From Flavihumibacter fluminis (GTDB lineage: Bacteria > Bacteroidota > Bacteroidia > Chitinophagales > Chitinophagaceae), in NCBI RefSeq assembly GCF_021491375.1, contig NZ_JAKEVY010000003.1, positions 434,001-498,000 on the forward strand: DNA of 64,000 bases, given 5' to 3'. Each line of letters opens with the position of its first letter. Positions within the stretch are counted from its first letter, which is position 1. The notes under the pieces were generated by a model. That model did not search any database and was not told the origin of the DNA. It saw nothing but the letters and a program-made list of their open reading frames with translations. This document shows positions 16,501-24,218 of the stretch, one piece after another. Position numbers and translations under genes: made by a program.

Positions 16501-16897
16501 GTCTGCATTAAACAATGCGGACCATTTGCAGGCAACTCAAACGGAGACGGTTCTTTACCTCAGTACTGCAGATGGAAAGTGGGTGAAATCATCGTTACCT
16601 GCTGAGGTACAATACTCACCGGTATATGCCATCGAACCCCTGGATTTTAATGGAGACGGTCACCTGGATATTTTATTCGGTGGCAACAGCAGTTCAGCAA
16701 AAATCCGGCTGGGCAAGATGGATGCCTCTTATGGCGGATTGCTGCAGGGGGACGGAAAGGGAGGATTTGCATGGGTTTCCAATAGGAAATCCGGACTGGC
16801 TATTCGCGGAAACATCCGATCCATTCTTCAGGTAAATGATAAACTATTAATTGGAGTAGTTGGTGAACCAGTAAAAGCAGTTACAATTAGAAAATAA
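13577..16897 (+). CDS. FG-GAP/VCBS and UnbV (ASPIC) repeat lipoprotein
   Basis: A 1106-residue lipoprotein (signal ends VVYLTACNNQ). It carries many Asp-rich calcium-binding blades such as GDFNGDGLEDLYFS, DINGDGRLDIYL, DYDRDGDLDMLL and DVNEDGKPDILAG, spread along the whole length. This suggests one or two beta-propellers. A central UnbV/ASPIC segment (LLGNSPNTLGIGAKAVCYSK, then VDSLVVTWNSGKVQVL) sits near residues 515-605. Such proteins are secreted and probably bind ligands or partners; no enzyme activity is established. The haloperoxidase-like gene follows by 5 bases and a second FG-GAP/UnbV gene comes after that. It may deliver or bind the substrate of this locus. Confidence 0.88.
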   Translation: MKSPSLFILLLVVYLTACNNQNEPASTQAENGLFELLPAEQTGIAFENRLTEGLNTNILMYEYFYNGAGIATGDFNGDGLEDLYFSSNMGENKFYLNRGDFKFEDITLQTMAGGRPGPWKSGVNAIDINGDGRLDIYLCYSGAMPAEKRKNQLFVNTGNSPSGIPVFEEKAEAYGLAQTGFSNQSYFLDYDRDGDLDMLLMNHNPKNLPILNDVQTRQMNAQDNPEKGVRLFKQQDGRFTDVTVGSGINGSELCYGLGIGIGDFNNDGWPDFYLSNDYAVPDFLYINNQKGGFINQLETAMGHTSQFSMGNDVADINNDGLTDIFTLDMLPEDNRRQKLLMSPDNYEKFSVNLNNGFYYQYMRNMLHLNNGNGTFSEIGQQAGVSNTDWSWSALLADFDNDGWKDLHITNGYLKDFTNLDFIHYMNSYIEQKGRLQREDVMEIIQQMPSSNVKNYIFKNTGASGFKNMAASWGVDQVSNSNGAVYADLDKDGDLDLIVNNINQPAFVYRNTAAAQSDNNYLGVKLLGNSPNTLGIGAKAVCYSKHGIQVLEQYPARGYLSNVSYQLHFGTGKDSIVDSLVVTWNSGKVQVLKQVGINQVVTLQEKDALEKPRLPIASDPIFRAIASPVKHSIADNAINDFNRQSLLLHQFSHEGPCMVKTDINKDGLEDILIGGTPGEPTALYIQTAGGGFSQKKIPVFEQDKQFQDAAIAVFDANGDEYADIYVVSGGYHDFQPGDERLQDRLYINSGKLEFSKSAGLPELRSSSSTVAVEDINGDGSLDLFVGGRVVPGRYPEPPVSALLVNDGKGNFRNATAELAPELEKIGMVTTALWVDLNGDKQKELIVAGEWMPVSVFGNQNGKLKNRTAEFLPDAESGFWNTIVTADVNEDGKPDILAGNLGLNTQIRISKKEPAEMYYADFDGNGSVDPIFSMYLQGKKYPYLTRDELIGQLPVMRKRFSNFKTYADVTMDELFDKSALNNADHLQATQTETVLYLSTADGKWVKSSLPAEVQYSPVYAIEPLDFNGDGHLDILFGGNSSSAKIRLGKMDASYGGLLQGDGKGGFAWVSNRKSGLAIRGNIRSILQVNDKLLIGVVGEPVKAVTIRK

Positions 16898-16902
16898 ACA
16901 GA

Positions 16903-18255
16903 ATGCTGAACGGAGTCAATAACCGAAAGTATTGCTGGCCACTGATATTGTGGACGATCCTGAGTTGGTCCTGCAAACCTTCCGTATTCCCTCCGCCAAC
17001 GGATGCGGAATTGGCCACGGCATGGGCAGAAATGACCACTTACCTGACGCAAAATACGCCTTCCAATTCGCCAACATTTGCATCAAGAGCCTTTGGATAT
17101 ATCGGACTTACGATGTACGAGTCCATTGTACAGGGATATTCAGATTACCAATCTGTTGCCCCTCAATTGAATGGATTGGGTTCACTGGCCTTACCTGAAA
17201 AACGGTTTGATTACAATTGGCAACTTGCATTAAATGCAGGCCAGGCAGAAATACTCCGATCTATTTATATACAAACCAGTGCATCCAATAAAAAACGAAT
17301 TGACTCACTGGAAGCGGCAATTGAGCAGCGATGGAGAAAACAGGTGAAGGATGAAGAGGAGCTTTTACGATCCATTCAATATGGCAAAACCATCGCCATG
17401 CAAATTTTTGAGTGGTCAAAAACGGATGGTGGTCACAGGGCTTATTTAAAAAACTTTGACAAACAACTTCCGATCCGGACATTTCCTGGTTCGTGGAAGC
17501 CGCCGTTGTATGCACAGTCGTTCAGTCATTATCCACTTCATCCGCATTGGGGCAAAAATCGATGTTTCCTGGTAGCGGATTCAGTGATGGACGCACCGGT
17601 ACCGTTGCCATATGATACGACACCCGGGTCTCCGTATTTTGAACAGTTCCGGCAGGTGTATGAAAAAAATAAAATGCTTACCCTGGAGGAAAAGGAAGCC
17701 GCTATCTGGTGGGGAGATGATCCTGATGTAAGTTTTACTCCACCTGGTCATTCCTATTCATTGGGAACCATAGCAATCCGGCAGCAGCAACCGGATCTGA
17801 TCACTTGTGCGGAGACCTATGCGCGCATAGGTATTGCCGTTGCAGATGCCTTCAGGAATTGCTGGAAGTGGAAATTTCAATATTATACGGAGAGGGCCAA
17901 TACATTTATACCAGAATATATTGATCCAAACTGGGAGTCATTCTGGCCGGATCCGCCATTCCCGGCCTTCCCTTCAGGGCATGCCATTCAAGCAGCGGCG
18001 GCAGCAACAGTTCTGACAGACCTGTATGGAGATTTCTTTCGGTTTACGGATAGCTCACATATAGGAAAACCGGAAGATCCAATTCGCAAAGTTGGTTTTA
18101 AGGCCAGAACCTTTAACTCCTTTTGGGCTGTAGCGGAAGAAACAGCTAATTCACGATTTTATGGAGGTATCCATATACCTATGGATAATGAGAAAGGATT
18201 AGAGAAAGGAAAAGAAATTGGTCAAAATGTAAATCGCCTGAAATGGAAAAAATAA
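16903..18255 (+). CDS. vanadium-dependent haloperoxidase/PAP2-type phosphatase family lipoprotein
   Basis: A 450-residue protein with a lipoprotein-type signal (ILSWSCKPS). The vanadate/phosphate-binding residues shared by vanadium haloperoxidases and PAP2 acid phosphatases are in order: K324 and R331 (KFQYYTER), S358-G359-H360 (PSGHAIQ), and R418 with H424 (SRFYGGIH). With vanadate such enzymes oxidise halides with peroxide; with phosphate-type chemistry they remove phosphate. Which applies here cannot be told. It is 5 bases after one FG-GAP/UnbV gene and overlaps the next by 13 bases, so the three are almost certainly co-translated and work outside the cytoplasm. Confidence 0.85.
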   Translation: MLNGVNNRKYCWPLILWTILSWSCKPSVFPPPTDAELATAWAEMTTYLTQNTPSNSPTFASRAFGYIGLTMYESIVQGYSDYQSVAPQLNGLGSLALPEKRFDYNWQLALNAGQAEILRSIYIQTSASNKKRIDSLEAAIEQRWRKQVKDEEELLRSIQYGKTIAMQIFEWSKTDGGHRAYLKNFDKQLPIRTFPGSWKPPLYAQSFSHYPLHPHWGKNRCFLVADSVMDAPVPLPYDTTPGSPYFEQFRQVYEKNKMLTLEEKEAAIWWGDDPDVSFTPPGHSYSLGTIAIRQQQPDLITCAETYARIGIAVADAFRNCWKWKFQYYTERANTFIPEYIDPNWESFWPDPPFPAFPSGHAIQAAAAATVLTDLYGDFFRFTDSSHIGKPEDPIRKVGFKARTFNSFWAVAEETANSRFYGGIHIPMDNEKGLEKGKEIGQNVNRLKWKK

Positions 18256-19931
18256 TTGTCCTGTTAAACGGCTTAATCCTGCTTGCATTTTCTCCATTAA
18301 TGGCGCAACTGAAGTTTACTGATATTAGTTCAGAAGCAGGTATCCGGCATGTATATAAAGTACATGAGGGATTGTTTGGCGGTGGTGCCTGTGTATTTGA
18401 CTTTAATAAAGATGGATGGGAAGACCTGTATATTACAGGAGGTAAAAAATCAGATCAGCTGTATAAAAATAATGGGGATGGAACATTCAGCGAGATACTG
18501 GAGACTACAGGTTTAACCACTACCCGTAATTATGTTACCAATGGAGTGGCAAGTGCGGATATCAACCGGGATGGCTGGCCTGATCTGGTGATTACTACAA
18601 TGACAACCATTAAAAACCCACCGGTTATTCCGCGAGCGATTAATTTATTATTTCTGAATAATGGGAAAGGAGGGTTTCTGGATGTGACCAAAGAATTTGG
18701 TTTCGGAGAACTACTTTCATTTAGTACTGCTGCAAGTTTTGGCGATATCAACGCAGATGGCTGGCCGGATCTCTATATTGGTAACTATTTCAATGAGTTT
18801 ACAGGCAACCTGGCGAGCATTACCGATGAAACTGTGGTGGGTGCGAATCAGATTGCAAAAGGCTATTTGTTTCTGAATGAAAAAGGGAAGCGATTTCGGG
18901 AGGTGGGTGCAGGGTATGGCTTGAATATAGCAGGGTTTGGATTTGGCGGGATCTTTACAGATTTCGACAATGATCGGGATCAGGATTTGTATATTAACCA
19001 TGATTTTGGGTATAAGCGTACTGCAAATCTCCTGTATGAAAATAAATACCCTTCCGTTTATTTTCAGGAAGTAGGTAAGCCTACACAAATGGACTTACGT
19101 ATCAACTCAATGAGTGCAGCTGCGGGTGATTTCAACAATGATGGTTGGATGGATTATTATATGACCAATATCCGGTTTAACTGGTTTATGGTAAATGAGG
19201 GGAAAGGGAAATTTTTTGTCAATCGTGTTAAGGAATTGGGTTGTAATTATATCGCAATCAGTTGGGGAGCGAATTTTGCGGATTTTGATCAGGATGGCGA
19301 TCTGGATTTATATGTTGCAAATGGTGACCTGAACCCTAACTGTAATCCGATTGGCGATTATTTTTTTGAAAATACGGGGGGCAGGTTTCAGGAAATTGCA
19401 AGGCAGGTTGGATTGCAGGATTATGGTATGGGAAGAGGCTCCGTGGTATTTGATTATGATAAGGATGGTGATCTGGATGTGCTGGTGGTTAACCAGGAAG
19501 CAATTTGCGCCGAATACCCTGCCAGTTCTGTTACCCGCTTATACCGCAATGATTCGAAAACCGGAAACTGGATCTCCGTAGGATTAGAAGGTGTAGATGC
19601 AGAGTCCAATGGGATTGGCTCCCGGGTTAAACTGGTAGTTGGAAAAACTGCGATGATTCGTGAAATTGATGGCGGCGGATCGAGTCATGTTTCTCAGAAT
19701 TCCATTCTTGCACATTTCGGGATTGGGGCTAATCAACTCATTGATTCTTTGATTGTGCAATGGACGGGTGGAAATACACAAGTACTCACCAATGTGAAAC
19801 CCAACCAGTTTTTGGTTATCAGGGAAATACCAAAGCCGACAAAAAAGATGAATTGGATGTATGGGCTGATAGCTTTTGGGGTTGTGATGGCTGGACTTAC
19901 CGTATGGGTGCTGCGCAAAAAAAAATCGTAG
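18243..19931 (+). CDS. CRTAC1-like FG-GAP/UnbV protein with C-terminal membrane anchor
   Basis: A 562-residue protein with a signal peptide ending SPLMAQ. It has repeated calcium-type motifs (DFNKDGWEDLYITGG, DINADGWPDLYIGN, DFDQDGDLDLYVANG, DYDKDGDLDVLVVN), then a UnbV/ASPIC domain (SNGIGSRVKLVVGK, DSLIVQWTGGNTQVL), and finally one membrane helix (MYGLIAFGVVMAGLTVWVL) with a basic RKKKS tail. The tail would hold it in a membrane, unlike the lipid-anchored paralogue upstream. It overlaps the haloperoxidase-like gene by 13 bases. Function is unknown; family members are usually called CRTAC1-like. Confidence 0.87.
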   Translation: MEKIIVLLNGLILLAFSPLMAQLKFTDISSEAGIRHVYKVHEGLFGGGACVFDFNKDGWEDLYITGGKKSDQLYKNNGDGTFSEILETTGLTTTRNYVTNGVASADINRDGWPDLVITTMTTIKNPPVIPRAINLLFLNNGKGGFLDVTKEFGFGELLSFSTAASFGDINADGWPDLYIGNYFNEFTGNLASITDETVVGANQIAKGYLFLNEKGKRFREVGAGYGLNIAGFGFGGIFTDFDNDRDQDLYINHDFGYKRTANLLYENKYPSVYFQEVGKPTQMDLRINSMSAAAGDFNNDGWMDYYMTNIRFNWFMVNEGKGKFFVNRVKELGCNYIAISWGANFADFDQDGDLDLYVANGDLNPNCNPIGDYFFENTGGRFQEIARQVGLQDYGMGRGSVVFDYDKDGDLDVLVVNQEAICAEYPASSVTRLYRNDSKTGNWISVGLEGVDAESNGIGSRVKLVVGKTAMIREIDGGGSSHVSQNSILAHFGIGANQLIDSLIVQWTGGNTQVLTNVKPNQFLVIREIPKPTKKMNWMYGLIAFGVVMAGLTVWVLRKKKS

Positions 19932-19956
19932 TTTCAACACTTTAAAGCAAGTAAAC

Positions 19957-20376
19957 ATGGATACACAATCCCGTCGTGAATTCATTTCATCAACCGGAAA
20001 ACTTACAATTATGAGCGGATTAGGACTTGGCGCGGCCTCTTTGGAAGAAGAAACTGCCCAACTCAGGAACAAGTTTATACATCATGTATTCTTTTGGCTT
20101 AAAAATCCCGATAGCCAGGAAGACAAGCAAAAGCTGATAGCGGGTTTACAAAGACTAACCAAGGCTAAAACGATTGAATCAGCTCATATCGGTGTTCCTG
20201 CAGCTACCAATCGGGAGGTGATTGAGCGCAGTTATCAAGTGTCCTGGCTACTAGTATTTAAAAATGATGCAGACCAGGAAGTTTACCAGAGTGATCCAAT
20301 ACATCTCAAATTTATTGAGGAATGCAGCATGCTTTGGGAGAAAGTGGTGGTGTACGATAGTGTTCAGGCCAAATAA
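19957..20376 (+). CDS. Dabb-family (stress-responsive alpha/beta-barrel) protein with Tat-like leader
   Basis: A 139-residue protein. The N-terminus (SRREFISSTGKLTIMSGLGL) has a twin-arginine-like export signal. The rest is one Dabb domain (FIHHVFFWLKNPDS, then SWLLVFKNDADQEVYQSDPI HLKF split over a short loop, and EKVVVYDSV), a ferredoxin-like dimeric barrel known in plant stress proteins, olivetolic-acid cyclase and some monooxygenase-like proteins. It is the last gene of the SusCD/haloperoxidase run, 25 bases after the second FG-GAP/UnbV gene. Its role is unknown; exported Dabb domains are common in Bacteroidota. Confidence 0.8.
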   Translation: MDTQSRREFISSTGKLTIMSGLGLGAASLEEETAQLRNKFIHHVFFWLKNPDSQEDKQKLIAGLQRLTKAKTIESAHIGVPAATNREVIERSYQVSWLLVFKNDADQEVYQSDPIHLKFIEECSMLWEKVVVYDSVQAK

Positions 20377-20423
20377 AAAAAAGATTCCTGGCTGCGCTTG
20401 TTAGAAAACGGACAGTCCAGGAA
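20376..20423 (-). terminator. terminator of the T9SS-exported protein gene
   Basis: TTCCTGG (20385-20391) and CCAGGAA (20417-20423) form a 7-bp stem with a 25-base loop; on the minus strand a long T run follows. It lies between two convergent genes and serves the leftward one. Confidence 0.5.
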
Positions 20424-20478
20424 CTCTACCAGAAGTGATCCTCTACACCTTCCAAATTAATCGAACCGTGTAGTATTT

Positions 20479-21648
20479 TTAAAGCACCATGATTTTGATG
20501 GCTTCACCATTCACCTGCATAACGTACATACCTTTTTGCAGTCCCTGGTGATCAAAAGCGTGACGGTTGCTATTGAAATTGATTTGTTTTACAAGTTGAC
20601 CTGAGAAGGAGAACAATTTGATATTTCTTGCTTTCGACTCAGAGAATATTAATTCCGTACGACCAACCTGGTTGATAACACGCATGGTGCTAAAGCTTTG
20701 ATTGATCCGGATAACATCTGAATAAACCATACGATCCAGGATGTTTACACCACGTACGCGGTAGAATCCATTCTGCAAAGGTGTTTTGTCAATGAACGTA
20801 TATTGACCGGTGCGACCATTAACTGTAGCTACCTGGCCGATTGTTTCATATTTCATACCATCTTCAGAACGCTCTATATAGAAAGTTTTTGCCTCGTGAT
20901 TATCAGCGGTAGTAAAGTTGATGCGGTTCTGACCGTTTTCAGCAAACCCTTTGATGCTGGTAAATTCCAGGGGAAGGGTTGAAAAGTCGTAGAAATAACC
21001 GGTTGAAAACTGAACAAAATTGTTGCGACGCTGGTTGCCATTGCTGTTAAAACTTCCAGAAATCCGGATCCGTCCGGTCAGTGTAAATCCATTGGCAAGT
21101 GTTGCATCCAACAGGTGAACGGAGTTATTGTCGCGCGGGTTTACGGTAAAGGTTTCCTGAATATTTCTGCCATTCAGTACCAGTTGGTCAATAATCATGG
21201 TACCACGATTACTTCCATTGTTTCCAATACCCATATCCAACTGCAGGTAATTCATATTGGCCAGATCTGCACTTTTGCGATTTCCTAAAAAATTGCGGAG
21301 GTTATTTATCTGTCCATTTTCTCTGTCTTCACGACGACCTCTGTTATCATATGTTTCTACTTCATTATTGAATTCATTCCTGGAAGGATTGTAAACAATT
21401 GTGAAACGGATTTCCGGTTCATTTTCAAAATCAAAATCATCGCTATTTCCTCTTGCTGTTAAGTCCGGAGTCCCGTAAATCACTTCAGCATCACCTTCGT
21501 TTGGATGAAGTCCCTGAAAACGTTGAGCCAATAAAGCATTTGATCGGTTAGCGGGAATAGCCCCGTTGTTGAACTGCGCTTCGCTCGTAACAGCGCATAA
21601 GATGATCAGGCAGAGCATGGGTATGCTCTTAAGAAGAATAGTTTTCAT
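20479..21648 (-). CDS. secreted protein with type IX secretion C-terminal sorting domain
   Basis: A 389-residue protein with signal peptide (ends VTSEAQ), an Asn/Arg/Asp-rich N-terminal half (residues 25-235) that looks beta-rich but matches nothing I recognise, a fibronectin-like stretch (INFTTADNHEAKTFYIERSE), and a C-terminal type A sorting domain (IKLFSFSGQLVKQ, ending GMYVMQVNGEAIKIMVL). Such proteins cross the outer membrane by type IX secretion and are released or attached to the cell surface. The signal FDFENEPEIRF and nearby regions show no catalytic motif. It has its own promoter and a hairpin in the leader, so it is probably expressed alone. Confidence 0.85.
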   Translation of the reverse strand: MKTILLKSIPMLCLIILCAVTSEAQFNNGAIPANRSNALLAQRFQGLHPNEGDAEVIYGTPDLTARGNSDDFDFENEPEIRFTIVYNPSRNEFNNEVETYDNRGRREDRENGQINNLRNFLGNRKSADLANMNYLQLDMGIGNNGSNRGTMIIDQLVLNGRNIQETFTVNPRDNNSVHLLDATLANGFTLTGRIRISGSFNSNGNQRRNNFVQFSTGYFYDFSTLPLEFTSIKGFAENGQNRINFTTADNHEAKTFYIERSEDGMKYETIGQVATVNGRTGQYTFIDKTPLQNGFYRVRGVNILDRMVYSDVIRINQSFSTMRVINQVGRTELIFSESKARNIKLFSFSGQLVKQINFNSNRHAFDHQGLQKGMYVMQVNGEAIKIMVL

Positions 21649-21731
21649 TTCTGGTACGATTAATTTTTTAATCGGCTTTTGGTAGGACGAGGATCGATTC
21701 TGGTATAGGGTTGATAAGGTTTAATCTGTAG

Positions 21732-21754
21732 ATCGGTATAGGGTTTCTACCGAT
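21732..21754 (-). promoter_or_regulatory. hairpin in the leader of the T9SS-exported protein gene
   Basis: ATCGGTA (21732-21738) and TACCGAT (21748-21754) form a perfect 7-bp inverted repeat, about 80 bases upstream of the start codon and inside the predicted leader RNA. Nearby sequence repeats GGTATAGGGTT twice. It may be an RNA hairpin or a protein-binding site. Confidence 0.4.
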
Positions 21755-21761
21755 GACAACA

Positions 21762-21769
21762 CAAAGGTA
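21762..21769 (-). promoter_or_regulatory. promoter element of the T9SS-exported protein gene
   Basis: On the minus strand, TACCTTTG is an exact TAnnTTTG match. The upstream TTG element is poor, so an activator may be needed. The leader would be about 105 bases. Confidence 0.5.
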
Positions 21770-21911
21770 AACACTTAGATTAATTCTACTAAGGGTAAGC
21801 ACCTATATTCGATGATAAGGCGATTTTCTTCGATGAATAGCATTTTTACCCAAAAAAAACCGTAGTTCTTCGGGTCTAACCGTATTTTCTGCAGGAATTC
21901 AGGGGGAGGGA

Positions 21912-22643
21912 TCAACGACGTTCGAGTGCTGCGGCAGCAGCCTCATCCACCATCCAGATGGTAGTTCCTTCCGTGGCTTGAACGGATTGGGAAGGGTATT
22001 GGTCGATATCTCTTGGTCCTTCAAGTACGTTTGCCAATGCTTTTGCCTTACCCGAGCCGGTAGTGAGGAATAAGATACAGCCTGATTGGTTGGCAATCGG
22101 CCGGGTAATGGTTACCCGGAACATATCCTGTTGTTCCAGGAAAAAAGAACTGCACCACCGGGTGTTCTCATGAATTACCTCTGTATTTGGGAAAAGAGAA
22201 AGCGTATGGGCGTCATCACCCATACCAAGGATGAGAAGATCAAAGCTATGTGGTTGATTGTCAAAGTATTGATGTAGTATTTTTTCATAGGCGGCGGCTG
22301 AATCAGCCGGACTATCATAATCCGTCCGCATAACATGAATTTGCTCTTCCGGGATATTCACTTTATTTAACAGGGTGTCATACGCCATCCTGGCATTATT
22401 GCGATCATCTTCCAATGGAACATACCGCTCATCTCCCCAGAATACATGGATTTTACTCCAATCAATTTGGCTTTGCAGGGGTTCTTCCGCCAGTAGCTGG
22501 TGCAGGCGTTTGGGTGTGGAACCACCTGATAAACAGATGGTAAAACGATCCTGCCGGCTCAGTACTTCTTTGATCCGGTGAACGATGAAATGTGCTGCTT
22601 CGGTTGCTACTGCTTCAGCATTGGGGAAGACATGGAGTTGCAT
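21912..22643 (-). CDS. pgl: 6-phosphogluconolactonase
   Basis: A 243-residue DevB/NagB-like protein with CLSGGSTPKRLHQLL, VFWGDERYVP and ILGMGDDAHTLSLFP. The GMGxDGHxAS-type motif of Pgl is present in altered form (GDDAHTLSLF). It hydrolyses 6-phosphogluconolactone to 6-phosphogluconate, the second step of the oxidative pentose phosphate pathway, in the cytoplasm. It lies 25 bases after the glucose-6-phosphate dehydrogenase gene on the same strand and closes a leftward operon with gnd and a sugar MFS gene. Confidence 0.92.
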   Translation of the reverse strand: MQLHVFPNAEAVATEAAHFIVHRIKEVLSRQDRFTICLSGGSTPKRLHQLLAEEPLQSQIDWSKIHVFWGDERYVPLEDDRNNARMAYDTLLNKVNIPEEQIHVMRTDYDSPADSAAAYEKILHQYFDNQPHSFDLLILGMGDDAHTLSLFPNTEVIHENTRWCSSFFLEQQDMFRVTITRPIANQSGCILFLTTGSGKAKALANVLEGPRDIDQYPSQSVQATEGTTIWMVDEAAAAALERR

Positions 22644-22668
22644 ATACTATAAAGTTTTACCGGTCGGG

Positions 22669-24189
22669 TTAGCGATCTTTGTGAGGCTCGGGTAGAGAAG
22701 CCCAGTTCCGTCCATCCCGGGCGATCAGGGCTTCTGAGTCTTCTGGTCCCCAGGAGCCTGGTGTATAATTCGGGAAATCGACCGGCGGTCGTTGTTGCCA
22801 GGCTTCCAGTATAGGCATAATCACTTTCCAGGCAGCTGCCACCTGATCCTCCCGCATGAAAAGGGTAGCATTTCCTTCCATCACATCCAGGAGCAGGGTT
22901 TCATACGCTTCGGGTTCATGTTCTTCGTAAGCATCCTGGTAACTGAAGATCATGTCAACCGGGCTGAGGGTAAGATCCTGTCCAGGTCGCTTGGCCTGGA
23001 AACGCAGCCGGATATCCATTTCCGGAGCGATACTGATGGTCAGGCGATTCGCCCTCCAGGTTTCAGCAGATTCCGGCGGGAAAGCATAACTCGGAGCAGC
23101 TTTGAATTGAACGGTTACGATGGTCTCCTTGTCTGCCATACGTTTACCGGTGCGTACATAAAATGGAACATCCTGCCAGCGCCAGTTGTCAATGTAAAAC
23201 TTAACTGCGGTAAAAGTTTCCACTGGTGAATCGGCAGCTACATTTTTTTCCTGGCGATACCCTGTCACTTCCTGGCCTTTCATCCAGCCTTCGCTGTATT
23301 GACCGCGTACCGCTATTTTGTGAACTTCTTCTTTAGAGATTTTCCGGATGGCGTGCAATACATCTACTTTTTTATTCCGGATCTCGTCGGCATCGAAACT
23401 TACGGGTGCTTCCATGGCTACCATGCAAAGCAATTGCAGGATATGGTTTTGCACCATATCACGGAGGGCGCCGGAGCTTTCATAAAAATCGCCCCTGCCT
23501 TCCACTCCTACAGTTTCGGAAGCGGTAATCTGGATATGATCGATATAATTCCGGTTCCAGATGGGTTCAAACAGTGCGTTGGCAAAACGGAGTGCGAGGA
23601 TATTCTGAACGGTTTCCTTTCCCAGGTAGTGATCGATCCGGTAAATCTGTTTTTCATCAAACATACCGGCCAGCAATTTATTCAGCTCCAGGGCAGATGC
23701 GAGATCGTGACCAAAAGGTTTCTCTACAACTACACGGGTGCATTTGGTGTCTGCACAGATATTGAGCGGTCCCAGTTTGCTAACGATACCCGGCACGAGT
23801 TGGGGTGCTACAGCCAGGTAAAAGATCACATTGGGGTGCTCTCCGTATTCCGCTTCCTTGATTTTTACGATCTCGGCAATTTTTTCATATTCCTCCTCCT
23901 TTTCAGCATCCATCTGGAGATAGGCAACATGATCAGCGAAGACCTGCCATTTGCCACCCTGGTCATCTTTACGGCGACTGAATTGCTGAATCCCGTTAAA
24001 CAGGTGTTTGCGATAAGATTCATTATCATAAGGGCGGCGGCCGATACCCACGATGTCAAATTTTTCGGGCATCCATTCGTCGATAAAGAGATTATAGAGG
24101 GCAGGAGAAAGTTTACGGTGATTGAGATCACCACTTCCACCGAAAATAAAAATCAGAGAAGAGGCAGGTCTTTTATGAGTAGCAGACAT
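22669..24189 (-). CDS. zwf: glucose-6-phosphate dehydrogenase
   Basis: About 506 residues from the chosen start MSATHKRPAS. The NADP-binding motif FGGSGDLNHRKLSPALYNL is at the N-terminus, the active-site signature RIDHYLGKE follows in the middle, and the C-terminal substrate/dimer domain contains FYVRTGKRMADKETIV. It oxidises glucose 6-phosphate to 6-phosphogluconolactone and makes NADPH. An in-frame start 13 codons upstream would overlap the gnd stop by ten bases; the ATG at 24187-24189 leaves a 29-base gap and begins next to the first beta strand, so I prefer it. Confidence 0.94.
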   Translation of the reverse strand: MSATHKRPASSLIFIFGGSGDLNHRKLSPALYNLFIDEWMPEKFDIVGIGRRPYDNESYRKHLFNGIQQFSRRKDDQGGKWQVFADHVAYLQMDAEKEEEYEKIAEIVKIKEAEYGEHPNVIFYLAVAPQLVPGIVSKLGPLNICADTKCTRVVVEKPFGHDLASALELNKLLAGMFDEKQIYRIDHYLGKETVQNILALRFANALFEPIWNRNYIDHIQITASETVGVEGRGDFYESSGALRDMVQNHILQLLCMVAMEAPVSFDADEIRNKKVDVLHAIRKISKEEVHKIAVRGQYSEGWMKGQEVTGYRQEKNVAADSPVETFTAVKFYIDNWRWQDVPFYVRTGKRMADKETIVTVQFKAAPSYAFPPESAETWRANRLTISIAPEMDIRLRFQAKRPGQDLTLSPVDMIFSYQDAYEEHEPEAYETLLLDVMEGNATLFMREDQVAAAWKVIMPILEAWQQRPPVDFPNYTPGSWGPEDSEALIARDGRNWASLPEPHKDR

Positions 24190-24218
24190 GATTTTTGAGT
24201 TTGTTGAATTTGCAGTTC

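Noticed and set aside
23299-24198. Open reading frame of 299 codons opposite zwf
   Set aside because: It is an antisense shadow of a well-supported enzyme gene and its translation has no recognisable domain.
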